Below, in pieces: positions 18,428-27,829 of a stretch of 64,000 nt of DNA. The stretch covers positions 18,184 to 82,183 of the forward strand of contig JAEEVK010000004.1 of assembly GCA_016287095.1 (NCBI GenBank), written 5' to 3'. The position numbers were made by a program, and so were the translations under genes. Position 1 is the stretch's first letter. Every line of letters begins with the position of its first letter. The notes below the pieces were generated by a model that was not told where the DNA came from, ran no database searches, and saw only the letters and a program-made list of their open reading frames with translations. This stretch comes from Lachnospiraceae bacterium (GTDB lineage: Bacteria; Bacillota; Clostridia; Lachnospirales; Lachnospiraceae).

Positions 18428-18465
18428 ACGTATAATACTATACGACGTATAATATTATTTGTCAA
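18428..18465 (-). promoter_or_regulatory. PadR operon promoter with operator
   Basis: On the minus strand TTGACA (18465-18460) and TATAGT (18442-18437) are separated by 17 bp. The inverted repeat CGTATA-N4-TATACG (18429-18444) covers the -10 box, and GACGTATAATA occurs twice. This fits autorepression. Confidence 0.65.
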
Positions 18466-18514
18466 GCATTATTTTTAAAATTTTTAAAAAAATATTTAAA
18501 AACACCGGAAACCC

Positions 18515-18543
18515 TTGAAAATACGAGGTTCTTGGAGTATAAT
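18515..18543 (+). promoter_or_regulatory. promoter of the CDF transporter gene
   Basis: TTGAAA (18515-18520) and TATAAT (18538-18543) are separated by 17 bp, 26 bp before the start codon. No riboswitch-like leader fits in this short 5' end. Confidence 0.7.
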
Positions 18544-18569
18544 ATTCATTAATTTCATTTGGCTGAGGC

Positions 18570-19730
18570 ATGAAAATGACAAATTTATTAGAAAAAATAT
18601 TCATAAAAGATAAAAAGGACCGGTCAGCATATGGAGTGTTAGCAGGTCTGGTCGGTATTATCTGCAATGTTTTTTTATTTGCGGGTAAGCTTATCATAGG
18701 TCTGATCATAAACTCTTCGGCGGTTATGACCGACAGCTTCAATAACCTGTCTGATGCGGCTTCGTCTGTTATTAGCCTTATAGGTGCAAAGCTTGCAGCA
18801 AAGCCGGCAGACAAGGAGCATCCATTTGGTCATGGCAGATATGAATATATTGTTGCTCTGATAGTTTCCTTCATTATATTAGAGGTTGGCATATCCTGTT
18901 TTAAAACCTCTTTAGAAAAAATATTTCATCCCGAGGATCTGAATATCTCGCTGATAGCCCTAATCATACTTATCGTTTCGGTCTTTGTAAAAATCTGGCT
19001 GTCCCTGTTTAACAGAAAGCTTGGTAAAAAGATTGATTCTAAAGTACTCCTTGCTACGGCAAGGGATGCCATGGGAGATGTTTTTGTTACATCAGCCACT
19101 ATTGTTTCTTTATTGATATACAGATTCCTTGGCTGGAATGTGGACGGTTACATGGGTTGTCTGGTAGCTGTCATGGTATTCCTTGCAGGTATAAGTGTAA
19201 CAAGGGATACCATCGAACCTCTTTTGGGCGAGGCTGTACCCGAAGACTTATATAAGGAAATATGTGAAAAGATATGCTCATATGAGGGTATAGAGGGAAC
19301 ACACGATCTGATAGTCCACAGCTATGGACCGACCAGGCGTATGGCATCGGTTCATGCAGAGATAAAAAATACTCTTTCGATAGAAACCGCACATGAGATA
19401 GTGGACAGGATAGAGCAGGACGTACTCCGGGATCTGAATATTTTCCTGGTCATACATATGGACCCTATAGATACGGATAACGAAGCAGTTCAGAACACCA
19501 GAAAAATAATCTCGGATGCCGTAAAAGAAAAAGATCCGTCAGCATCCATACATGATTTCCGTATGGTAAGCGGAACGGATCAGATAAATCTTATTTTTGA
19601 TCTGGTACTTCCTTATTCATATAAGAAGGAAGAATGCAGGAAGTTTACCGATGATCTTGAAGGAAAGCTTAAAAAGATTGATCAGCGATATAACTGTGTG
19701 ATCACCGTGGAGCATTCATATGTAAATTAA
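18570..19730 (+). CDS. cation diffusion facilitator family transporter
   Basis: The 386-residue protein has six membrane helices. The CDF metal-site motifs are SSAVMTDSFNNLSDA (about 48-62) and KEHPFGHGRYEY (about 87-98). A second aspartate-containing site lies in helix V (RDAMGDVFVTSA). It also has the C-terminal metallochaperone-like ZT_dimer domain and a further extension to residue 386. CDF proteins export Zn, Mn, Fe or Co in exchange for protons. The metal cannot be assigned reliably here. It is transcribed alone. Confidence 0.92.
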   Translation: MKMTNLLEKIFIKDKKDRSAYGVLAGLVGIICNVFLFAGKLIIGLIINSSAVMTDSFNNLSDAASSVISLIGAKLAAKPADKEHPFGHGRYEYIVALIVSFIILEVGISCFKTSLEKIFHPEDLNISLIALIILIVSVFVKIWLSLFNRKLGKKIDSKVLLATARDAMGDVFVTSATIVSLLIYRFLGWNVDGYMGCLVAVMVFLAGISVTRDTIEPLLGEAVPEDLYKEICEKICSYEGIEGTHDLIVHSYGPTRRMASVHAEIKNTLSIETAHEIVDRIEQDVLRDLNIFLVIHMDPIDTDNEAVQNTRKIISDAVKEKDPSASIHDFRMVSGTDQINLIFDLVLPYSYKKEECRKFTDDLEGKLKKIDQRYNCVITVEHSYVN

Positions 19731-19737
19731 TGAATTT

Positions 19738-21519
19738 TTATGGAGCTATATATTTCATATGCCAGGTTATTTCAGTGCCATACCTTAAGTTCTTGTAGAT
19801 TTTATTGTCGGTAGCGGTCTTTAAAAATTTTATATACTCATCCGTATCCGCATTATCCGGCTCCAGGATCTTTAGTCTTGTATCTTCTGCAAGATAAATA
19901 CTCGGTTTAGAATAATCTATACTGCTGTTATATAGGTAGCCTGTTTCAGAATAGGTAGTTGCATTCGGATAGAAAAATGCCGCATAATCATGGATATTGC
20001 TCTGAAGAACATTATCCGTATAGATTATCAGGTTAAATTCATCTGTGTTTTTCAATCCGTTTTCTTTTAGGGTTTCGTCTATATAGTCTATCGCATACTT
20101 CATGGGCTGGATAAAACCAAAGTATTTAAATGACCTGTGGGGCTGCATAAAATTAAACAAACCTGTCGCAAAAAAGAATATGATAAGTATAACCTGAATG
20201 GGCTGGCTGATAGTCAGCTCATGTTTTTTTAGGAAATTAACTATGGCTATAAAGATACAGATAACAAGTACCGGGATCACTACCATGTTTCTTTGCATAA
20301 GCCATGCTTTATCATATGCTGTATAGCCGGTCATATAATCCGAGAAAAATACCACACCTAAAACCCAGAGCGATACCAGTATATCTGCGATCTTTAATCT
20401 TAAAGTTACGGAAAGCAGCATATACAATATTACAGCTCCGGCAAAAAGCCCCAGGAAACGGACATTTGCATCTGTAAAGAACTCTTTCCATGTAGTTAAT
20501 GCGGTTTTCACTAAAGAAGTATTTTCTCTGAATTCTGTGAGCCTGTCCGACCGTCCTGAGATATAGGTTGCAATAAAGAAGACCAGAATATTGGCGGCAC
20601 ATCCGAAACAGGCATATGAGATTGATTTAATATCTCCGGTTTGGTTTTTTATTATATCAGATTTATCGGTTTTAATCTTAATGGCATAAAGACAAAGGAA
20701 TACCAATAATAAACCTAATGAAGCCAGTACCGGCGTATATGAATCCGCCATCAGACACCCGACATACGAAACCGCCATTATTGATAAAATGTCCGGCTCC
20801 ATTGTAAGTTTCAGGAAAAGTCCTATCCCAAGCATTGTAAGCGCAACTGGAGTTATCGCCTGTTCAAAATTCATATAGTATTCTGTTATAAACGGAAATG
20901 CAAGAAATGCAAAACAGGGAAGAAGAGCATATTCTTCTTTTAAGGAATTCTTTTTAAGCCATGCTCTTAAATTAATAAACAGTACAGTTAACCCGATGAG
21001 GAACATGATTCCAAAACCGGCATGAGCTGTCCATATGCTGCGCCCGAAGATAAGAGCAGGGATAGCGGCAATTACATATTGTCGGTTAGGATATCCCAGA
21101 AATGCTATTCCGGTATAGTTTAAATCCGCAGAATCAAATGATTTTAATCCTGCTGCCAACTGCTGAGTTGCATCGGGATTTATATCTGAAAAAGAGATAT
21201 TACCAATAAATATGAACAAGAATAATATAAGAAACGAAAATACACCTAATAAAACAAATTTCTTCTTTTTTATATCATTTACTATAGTAAGCCCAACATT
21301 GGATAAAAAATACCCTACCCAGAAAATACCGGTGAATAACCAAATGTAAGTCGCTAAAACAGAAAAAAAACCACCAACTCCGTAAGCCAGCAATTCCAGT
21401 GCAGAAATTACGGAGAAGTAGGTGATCAACAGCTTTAACGAATGATCATTTATTGAAATATCAAGCTGTTTTGTTTTATTAGGTTTTGTGGGATTCTTAG
21501 TTTTCTTATCCATATGCAT
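19738..21519 (-). CDS. polytopic membrane protein, possibly GT-C-like
   Basis: The 593-residue protein has about 11-12 membrane helices spread over residues 25-490. A soluble C-terminal domain (about 495-593) carries LNLIIYTDNVL-like beta segments. The layout recalls GT-C glycosyltransferases or uncharacterised Lachnospiraceae surface-polymer proteins, but no diagnostic motif was recognised. It starts two bases after the ade stop and is probably translated by coupling. It ends 7 bp from the convergent CDF gene. Confidence 0.65.
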   Translation of the reverse strand: MHMDKKTKNPTKPNKTKQLDISINDHSLKLLITYFSVISALELLAYGVGGFFSVLATYIWLFTGIFWVGYFLSNVGLTIVNDIKKKKFVLLGVFSFLILFLFIFIGNISFSDINPDATQQLAAGLKSFDSADLNYTGIAFLGYPNRQYVIAAIPALIFGRSIWTAHAGFGIMFLIGLTVLFINLRAWLKKNSLKEEYALLPCFAFLAFPFITEYYMNFEQAITPVALTMLGIGLFLKLTMEPDILSIMAVSYVGCLMADSYTPVLASLGLLLVFLCLYAIKIKTDKSDIIKNQTGDIKSISYACFGCAANILVFFIATYISGRSDRLTEFRENTSLVKTALTTWKEFFTDANVRFLGLFAGAVILYMLLSVTLRLKIADILVSLWVLGVVFFSDYMTGYTAYDKAWLMQRNMVVIPVLVICIFIAIVNFLKKHELTISQPIQVILIIFFFATGLFNFMQPHRSFKYFGFIQPMKYAIDYIDETLKENGLKNTDEFNLIIYTDNVLQSNIHDYAAFFYPNATTYSETGYLYNSSIDYSKPSIYLAEDTRLKILEPDNADTDEYIKFLKTATDNKIYKNLRYGTEITWHMKYIAP

Positions 21520-21521
21520 AA

Positions 21522-23273
21522 TTAATTTAATTCTATCGTAACAGGTTTAAACTTACGCACATCAAAAAGTCCGTTGTCTGTGATCTTTAGTTCCGGGATT
21601 ACCGGAAGAGCCATAAAACACAGTGTCATAAACGGATCCGCATGATCATTGATATGCAGCCTCTCACGGGCTAGTATTTCCAGCTCCCTTAAAGCATCTG
21701 CAACTTCTTTTCCGGGTCGGTCTGTCATAAGTCCCGCTATCTCATGACGAAAACTGCCCAGTACCTCTCCTTTTGATACTACTACCATACCGCCGCCCAT
21801 TTCGATCAGCTTGTTTATGGCAATCACCATATCATTGTCATCATCTCCGGCTACTATGAAATTATGTGAATCATGAGCAACACTGGTAGCGATCGCACCG
21901 CCGCTCAGCCCGAAGCCTTCCAACAGTCCCAGACCCACGGTACCCTTGCCGTGATGACGTTCTACTACAGCAATCTTAACTATATCCTGTTCATCTCTTA
22001 TCCATCTGCCCTGTTGATCAGTCTTTACTTTGGCAGAACCGACCTCTGTAACTACAGAGTAAGGTATAAGCTTTATCGTCCTTGCGATATCGGAGCTCAC
22101 CGTAAGTTCAAGTCTTGATATGGAAAAATCCTTCACATTCACTTTTCCGCTAACTTTTTTAGGTTCAATATGCTTATCCGCAGCCAGATATTTCCCATCT
22201 TCTGCTACCGTTTTTCCACCTATCCAAACCTTACGGATCCTGATATCCTCTAAGCTGTCAAATAATATAAGATCAGCTCTGTATCCCGGTGCCACCGCAC
22301 CTCTGTCATTTAACCCAAAACAGATTGCAGCGTTTATCGTAGCCATACGTATTGCACTAAGAGGATCAAGACCATTTGCAACAGCGAGTCGCACATTATT
22401 ATCTATGTGTCCTTCATTTACCAGACTGGCTGCCTGCCTGTCATCAGTACAGAACAGACAAAATCTTTCATTTTTCTCATTTATACCCGGCAGTAACCTT
22501 ATCACATCGTGGCAGCTTGTCCCCTGCCTCAGCATAACATATATCCCCCTGCGGGTCCGGTCCTTAAGATCCTCAGGAGTAGTACATTCATGGTCATCAC
22601 GGATACCTGCAGCTGCGTATGCATCCAGTCTTGCACCCCTTAGGTCCGGACTGTGGCCATCCACTATTTTTTTAGCATTACGGGCTACCATTAGCTTGTT
22701 TAATATCTCATCATCTGCAGAAATAACTCCCGGAAAATTCATCAGTTCACCCAGACCCAGGACACGTGGATTATCTATAAGTTCAGCGATTTCCTTAGAT
22801 GTTAATACCGCCCCGGCATTTTCAAAAGGAGTTGCAGGAACGCAGGATGGGAACTGAAAAAACACCTGTAATGCTATATCTTCTGAACTTTCAAGCATAT
22901 AGTCAAATCCGTCAAGCCCGCATACATTACATATCTCATGAGGATCTGCTATAACGGTAGTTGTCCCGTGAGGCACTACCAGACGCGAAAACTCTGCCGG
23001 AGAAACATGGCTTGATTCAATATGTACATGCCCATCTATAAATCCCGGAGCTATATAAGCACCTTTAACATCTATCTCTTCAGCTGCTTTCGGGAAATCT
23101 GCTTTACCATATCCTGCAATAACTCCCTCTGTGATCAGGATATCGGATTCAAACACTTCTTTATTGAATACATCGATGACCTTGCAGTTTTTTAAACACA
23201 GGTCAGCCGCTTCCCTTCCCATAGCAACATCTATCACATGTTTCAGACTCTTTTTATCCATAGCTTCACACAC
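21522..23273 (-). CDS. ade: adenine deaminase
   Basis: The enzyme deaminates adenine to hypoxanthine in purine salvage. The 583-residue product is an amidohydrolase with metal ligands in PGFIDGHVHIESSH, HGTTTVIADPHE and the later VDGHSP and DDHECTT segments. The long C-terminal part (VVERHHGKGTVGLGLLEGF, then IVAGDDDNDM) is characteristic of bacterial Ade. A start at codon 5 (23261, MDKK) is an alternative, as neither has a clear ribosome site. It follows the GH31 gene by 5 bp, an unusual partner for a purine enzyme. Confidence 0.95.
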   Translation of the reverse strand: MCEAMDKKSLKHVIDVAMGREAADLCLKNCKVIDVFNKEVFESDILITEGVIAGYGKADFPKAAEEIDVKGAYIAPGFIDGHVHIESSHVSPAEFSRLVVPHGTTTVIADPHEICNVCGLDGFDYMLESSEDIALQVFFQFPSCVPATPFENAGAVLTSKEIAELIDNPRVLGLGELMNFPGVISADDEILNKLMVARNAKKIVDGHSPDLRGARLDAYAAAGIRDDHECTTPEDLKDRTRRGIYVMLRQGTSCHDVIRLLPGINEKNERFCLFCTDDRQAASLVNEGHIDNNVRLAVANGLDPLSAIRMATINAAICFGLNDRGAVAPGYRADLILFDSLEDIRIRKVWIGGKTVAEDGKYLAADKHIEPKKVSGKVNVKDFSISRLELTVSSDIARTIKLIPYSVVTEVGSAKVKTDQQGRWIRDEQDIVKIAVVERHHGKGTVGLGLLEGFGLSGGAIATSVAHDSHNFIVAGDDDNDMVIAINKLIEMGGGMVVVSKGEVLGSFRHEIAGLMTDRPGKEVADALRELEILARERLHINDHADPFMTLCFMALPVIPELKITDNGLFDVRKFKPVTIELN

Positions 23274-23278
23274 TCTGT

Positions 23279-25603
23279 TTATTTAATGACCGTAAGCTTG
23301 TACTCACCCTTTTCGTATCCGTACCCGTCACCGGCATCCTCGTAGAATTCATAACCCTTGGTCACATTTCCGAATCTCTTAAACTCTATCTCATCATTCT
23401 GCTCTTCGGTAGAAAGAGCTGCTGCCCTCATGGGGATGATACTTCCGTCCTTAACAAAGAAGGGAATGATATCAAGAGGAGCAGATACCGTTACCGTTTT
23501 TCCGCCTTCGTATTTTTCTCCGGTATAGAAATCAAACCAGTCACATCCGGCAGGAAGATATACGGACCTTTGTTTTTCTGCCGCAATCAAGGATTCACCA
23601 TTTTCATCATAATACATTGCGTCAAGCACAGGACATACCATGATCGACTCACCAAACATAAACTGATCAGTGATGCCCCAGGTATTTTTATCATCAGCAA
23701 AATCGAATGCCAGCCACCTGATAAGGGAAGCATCCTTTAACCAAACCTTACCTGCTTCCGAATAAATATATGGCATGAGCCTGTATCTCAGTCTATTTGC
23801 CTTGAGCAGAGCATCATAAAACTCACCCTTGAAAGTCCAGAGCTCACGTCTAACGTCTGTACCATGTGCCCGGAACATCGGAAGAAATGCAGAATACTGA
23901 TACCAACGGGTATATAATTCACAGTAGCCCTTATTATCTGCAGTATCATCATATTTTCCGTCCCAGTACCAGTTGATACCGTGTTTTACGAAAAATGCAC
24001 CGATATCATTTGTCCAGAAAGGAATGCCTGATGCTGAGAAATGCAGACCGATGGCTACCTGATTTTTCAAAGTATCCCAGCTTGCATCTGTATCGCCGGA
24101 CCACATAATGGTTCCGTACCTCTGCTGTCCTGTATATGCACTACGTGTAAGATTGCAGACACGCTTCTCCTTATACTGAGAGTCCTTATCTGCAGCCTCT
24201 TCCATAGCCTTTCTCTGGTTTTCATAGATACCCATGGCGTGGTAAAGAGGGAAGCTGTTGCAGTATTCATAAGTCATACGCAAGCCTGCTTCATCCAGGT
24301 ATTCCTTATATAAAACTCCCTCTTCGGGTCTTACCAGATGGTTCCATTCCGGCGTAAAGGGCTCACTGCTGTCGCACCACCATGCATCAGTTCCGTATGA
24401 AAAATGAGTTCTCTTTAACTGATCAAAATAGAGCTCTCTTGCTTCCTTTTTAAATGCATCATAACAGGTATTTGCCGGAAGGAAAAGATTCTTTTCAGCA
24501 AACTCCTTATGATTTTCTGTATTCCCTGCCATGGTAGGCCAGATGGAAATCATAAAATGTACATGATCATCATGCATTTTTTCAATCATACCCTTAGGAT
24601 CGGGGAAACGGGATTCATCGTAAGACTTCTGTCCCCACTGATTATCCGGCCAGCTGAGCCAGTCAAGTACCAGACAGTCCATACCGATGCCAAGCTCACG
24701 GGACTTCTTAACTGTTGCCAGGATCTCTTCTTGGGTTTCGTATCTTTCCTGGGACTGCACATAACCAAACGCCCACTTAGGCAGGAGTGCTGCCTTGCCT
24801 GTAAGGAAACGGTATCCTGAAATCACTTCATTCATATCCGCCTTATTGTCGGCAGTCACACCTGCTATGAAATAATAATCCAGCTCCTGATCGGCTTCGG
24901 TATAAATATATGTTCCGTTCTGATTATCGTTAAAAATTAAAGGGCTATAGGTGTCAACCAGAATACCGTATCCGTTTGTGGAAACAAACATCGGGACAGC
25001 TATCTTACGGTTACCCTGATGGATATAAAGAGTCTTGCCGCGTAAGGAAGCAAAGCCCTTCTCCTGCTGGCCGAGGCCAAAAAGTGCCTCATCCCCCAGT
25101 TCAAAATTAAATCGTATATGATAGCTCTTACCTGTAGAAACCTTAAACGGATCCTCCAACACTTCCTTTTTACCGTCCGCAGTTTCAATAATCCTGGTCT
25201 TCTGAGGCACACCTGCCAGACGCAGGCTTTCAAACTCCTCAAATTCCTTGGCATCTATATCTCTTTCTTTGAATAACAGTTTTTTATTAACACTATTCCC
25301 GCTCTTTGAATAATAAGATACCGCACCGGTCTCCTTATTAACACTTACTCTTAATCTATTAAGACATAATTCTATACTATTATCATTTTCTGTATAATCC
25401 CAATCTCCAAAGGACTCCTTCATCACAATACCGGGCTTTTCCTTATCAGAAAAACTGTCCTTTATTGTGTATATGACTCTCACAATACCCTCATTCTTAG
25501 GCTCTAAAGCCAATATCCCATGATCAGAATACAAAAATAAGATATTCCCTTTTCTCTCAACCTTCTTTATCTCTCTGCTTTTCGGTTTAAATGGTGTAAG
25601 CAT
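23279..25603 (-). CDS. GH31 family glycoside hydrolase
   Basis: The 774-residue protein has the GH31 order: an N-terminal beta-sandwich (1-270), a catalytic barrel (about 275-600) and distal beta domains. DCLVLDWLSWPDNQWG and the nucleophile segment YGTDAWWCDSSEP are visible, with the aspartate before SSEP as the likely nucleophile. The MWSGDTDASW segment holds the acid/base aspartate region. Specificity is probably for alpha-glucosidic or alpha-xylosidic linkages. There is no signal peptide, so it acts on imported oligosaccharides. The ATG follows CGGAGGAG. Confidence 0.9.
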   Translation of the reverse strand: MLTPFKPKSREIKKVERKGNILFLYSDHGILALEPKNEGIVRVIYTIKDSFSDKEKPGIVMKESFGDWDYTENDNSIELCLNRLRVSVNKETGAVSYYSKSGNSVNKKLLFKERDIDAKEFEEFESLRLAGVPQKTRIIETADGKKEVLEDPFKVSTGKSYHIRFNFELGDEALFGLGQQEKGFASLRGKTLYIHQGNRKIAVPMFVSTNGYGILVDTYSPLIFNDNQNGTYIYTEADQELDYYFIAGVTADNKADMNEVISGYRFLTGKAALLPKWAFGYVQSQERYETQEEILATVKKSRELGIGMDCLVLDWLSWPDNQWGQKSYDESRFPDPKGMIEKMHDDHVHFMISIWPTMAGNTENHKEFAEKNLFLPANTCYDAFKKEARELYFDQLKRTHFSYGTDAWWCDSSEPFTPEWNHLVRPEEGVLYKEYLDEAGLRMTYEYCNSFPLYHAMGIYENQRKAMEEAADKDSQYKEKRVCNLTRSAYTGQQRYGTIMWSGDTDASWDTLKNQVAIGLHFSASGIPFWTNDIGAFFVKHGINWYWDGKYDDTADNKGYCELYTRWYQYSAFLPMFRAHGTDVRRELWTFKGEFYDALLKANRLRYRLMPYIYSEAGKVWLKDASLIRWLAFDFADDKNTWGITDQFMFGESIMVCPVLDAMYYDENGESLIAAEKQRSVYLPAGCDWFDFYTGEKYEGGKTVTVSAPLDIIPFFVKDGSIIPMRAAALSTEEQNDEIEFKRFGNVTKGYEFYEDAGDGYGYEKGEYKLTVIK

Positions 25604-25621
25604 AAACTCCTCCGTAAAAAA

Positions 25622-25684
25622 ATAACTGTCAAAAGTATATAACCCCGACAGTTATCATTATATACATATTTACAATATAATCAA
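25622..25684 (-). promoter_or_regulatory. GH31 operon promoter with inverted repeat
   Basis: On the minus strand TTGATT (25684-25679) and TATAAT (25662-25657) are separated by 16 bp. The inverted repeat ATAACTGTC (25622-25630) / GACAGTTAT (25647-25655) covers the predicted transcription start and is followed by TTTTTT. It may be an operator for GH31 or the terminator of the kinase gene upstream. Confidence 0.55.
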
Positions 25685-25714
25685 TGGATTATAATGCATA
25701 TTTTATAACGAAAG

Positions 25715-26986
25715 TTACGCCATTCCGAATACTGCTGTAACTATCATTTTTCCATCCCTGATCTCTGCAAAAATATCCCCATTCATCCTGTTCATCAGCT
25801 GCTTACATATATATAGTCCCAAGCCGCTGCCGTTATTTGATCCGGCATTTGATCCACGCCAGAAGCTGTCGAAAATATGAGGCAGTTCCGTATCCGGCAG
25901 TGTACATCCCGTATTTGACACAGAGAACAACAGACTGTTTTCTTCCCTTGAAAAGTCTATACCGATCTCTTTTTCATCCCCGTATTTTATGGCATTTTCT
26001 ATTAGGTTCTGCACAACCTCAACCGCCCTGTCTGCATCACCTTTTAGCAAACAGTCAGAATAGCTTCCAACCTTAAAATCAATTTTTAAAAGTTCCATCT
26101 TTTCAGCGTATACTGACTTAATGTTTTTCATGATCTTTGAAAGATAAAACTCCTGATTATTTACCTCCAGCTCCAAAAAGTCTTCCTTAGAAGCCTTAAT
26201 TATCTGATCAACATAATTTTTGATCTCGCCGCATTTCTCGTTGATCACACCTGCGATTTTGTCCTTTTTCGCTTTGTCATTATCATACAAACCACGTTCC
26301 AAAGCCTTGGAGTTTAACTCTATGATGCCAAGGGGAGTTTTGATATCGTGAGATAAAGATAGGATAAGGCTCTTATTATTCTTTTTCGATTCCAGATCCT
26401 GTTGTTTTCCTTTTTCCAGTTTTTCTCTTAAGAGATTCAACCCCCAGATAAAATTACCGAAATATTTATTCTTTTCCGCCTCTATAGGTGCTGTAATATT
26501 GCCCTTTGCGAGCTCTGTAGGCAGCTTTTCTATCTTGTCGAAAGGCTCTAGTATCCTTACTTTTACATACATTAGAAGCGCAATAACAAATATAAAAAGC
26601 ACACCAAGGATTACATTAAGAATTACAACTGTTTTATCAATGCCTTTTTCAACAGTACTGTTATAATCGAACCTATACCAAGCCCCGTTTATTACCTTTA
26701 TAAGATAATCATTTTCACTATCAATAAATTCTTCTATATTCTGCTCAGTCTGTGATGAGTTTTTGTCTGGTTGGACACTGATTTTTCTGACATCGATAAT
26801 ATATTTATACCCAGAGAGGTCTATTTCCTTACCTTGTTCGATATCATATGCGATCCTTCCCACTTCAACGCGATAAGGACGACCTTCGTCGCCCTCATTA
26901 TTATTTATTAAGATCAGATTAGCTGCAATAGTAATTATCAACATACAGATAATTACAACTACTAAAAGTTTTCGGAATCCATTCAT
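25715..26986 (-). CDS. sensor histidine kinase, HisKA type
   Basis: The 423-residue protein has two membrane helices (about 8-28 and 120-143) flanking a 90-residue extracellular sensor. A HAMP-like linker is followed by a HisKA box (SLSHDIKTPLG, His near 215) and the HATPase boxes NLIENAIKYGDEKE and GSGLGLYI. It is the partner of the response regulator that starts upstream at 27718, as both lie in one minus-strand operon. The signal is unknown. Confidence 0.9.
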   Translation of the reverse strand: MNGFRKLLVVVIICMLIITIAANLILINNNEGDEGRPYRVEVGRIAYDIEQGKEIDLSGYKYIIDVRKISVQPDKNSSQTEQNIEEFIDSENDYLIKVINGAWYRFDYNSTVEKGIDKTVVILNVILGVLFIFVIALLMYVKVRILEPFDKIEKLPTELAKGNITAPIEAEKNKYFGNFIWGLNLLREKLEKGKQQDLESKKNNKSLILSLSHDIKTPLGIIELNSKALERGLYDNDKAKKDKIAGVINEKCGEIKNYVDQIIKASKEDFLELEVNNQEFYLSKIMKNIKSVYAEKMELLKIDFKVGSYSDCLLKGDADRAVEVVQNLIENAIKYGDEKEIGIDFSREENSLLFSVSNTGCTLPDTELPHIFDSFWRGSNAGSNNGSGLGLYICKQLMNRMNGDIFAEIRDGKMIVTAVFGMA

Positions 26987-27031
26987 AGTATTGTCTTGTA
27001 TTCCTCACCTGATTATATCATTATTGGTAAT

Positions 27032-27718
27032 TCATTTCTCGTAACGGTACCCCACTCCCCATACCGTTATGATATGTTTCGGGTTTTTGGGATCTTCCTC
27101 GATTTTCTGCCTCAGCCACTTTATATGTACCGTCAAGGTCTGCTGTTCAGAATCACTGTCTATACCCCAGATCTTATTAAACAGGAAATCCTTGTTCATG
27201 GTCTTTCCTGTGTTTTCAACAAGAAGCGTCAAAAGTTCAAATTCTTTTTGCGTCAGTTCTATCTCCTGTGTGTCAAAAAGAACCGTCCCCTTTGACACAC
27301 TCACTGTATGCTTGAGTTTATCTATCTTTAAAAATCCGTCCGATAAAATATCAGAGCTGTATCTTCTTGAAAAAATACCCTTTACCTTGGCTATCAGGAT
27401 ATCGATATCATATGGCTTTTCTATATAATCATCAGCACCAAGAAGTAAACCTTTCAGTTTATCATCCTTCATATTTTTGGCACTGACCATGATGATTGGA
27501 GCGTTTGAGGTTTCACGGATTTTTTTACAGATACCGTATCCGTCAAGATGCGGCAGCATGATATCAAGGATCACCAGCTTTGCACCTGAATCTACAAACA
27601 TATCCATAGCATCCAGGCCATCTGTGCAGTGCTCGGTAGAATACCCCTCAGCCTTCAAAAAATCACAAAGGAGTGTTCCCATCTCTATATTGTCTTCCAC
27701 TACTAAAATATCTGCCAT
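27032..27718 (-). CDS. OmpR/PhoB-family response regulator with repeat-derived insertion
   Basis: The product starts MADILVVEDNIEMG at 27718. The in-frame ATG at 27751 has no better ribosome site. The receiver (1-115) has the acidic pair in VVEDN and the phosphoacceptor in VILDIMLP. It is joined to a winged helix (about 130-228) with LTQKEFELL and the recognition segment QQTLTVHIKWLRQKI. Between the first strands of the effector domain, about nine residues (VSKGTVLFD) are encoded by an interspersed 31-bp palindrome. Close homologues normally have a tight turn there. Confidence 0.9.
   Translation of the reverse strand: MADILVVEDNIEMGTLLCDFLKAEGYSTEHCTDGLDAMDMFVDSGAKLVILDIMLPHLDGYGICKKIRETSNAPIIMVSAKNMKDDKLKGLLLGADDYIEKPYDIDILIAKVKGIFSRRYSSDILSDGFLKIDKLKHTVSVSKGTVLFDTQEIELTQKEFELLTLLVENTGKTMNKDFLFNKIWGIDSDSEQQTLTVHIKWLRQKIEEDPKNPKHIITVWGVGYRYEK
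27269..27299. repeat. 31-bp palindromic interspersed repeat, copy 2, inside a gene
   Basis: TGTGTCAAA and TTTGACACA flank GAACCGTCCC. It shares 28 of 31 bases with 3515-3545. The copy lies inside the response regulator reading frame and is translated in frame. Confidence 0.85.
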
Positions 27719-27829
27719 ATTTTTTCTCACATTAATATTAATAAATATCATTGCCTATAAAGGATTTGTATTGCATTTTTATAGGTATAATCATCTGAAA
27801 CTAATATAATTATACTTTATTCTGGATTT

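Noticed and set aside
18316..18570. Metal riboswitch before the CDF gene
   Set aside because: The predicted transcription start is about 20 bp before the start codon, leaving no room for a structured leader.
25622..25655. Attenuator riboswitch for the GH31 operon
   Set aside because: The predicted start point falls inside the inverted repeat, so the hairpin may not be transcribed whole; an operator or terminator is more likely.
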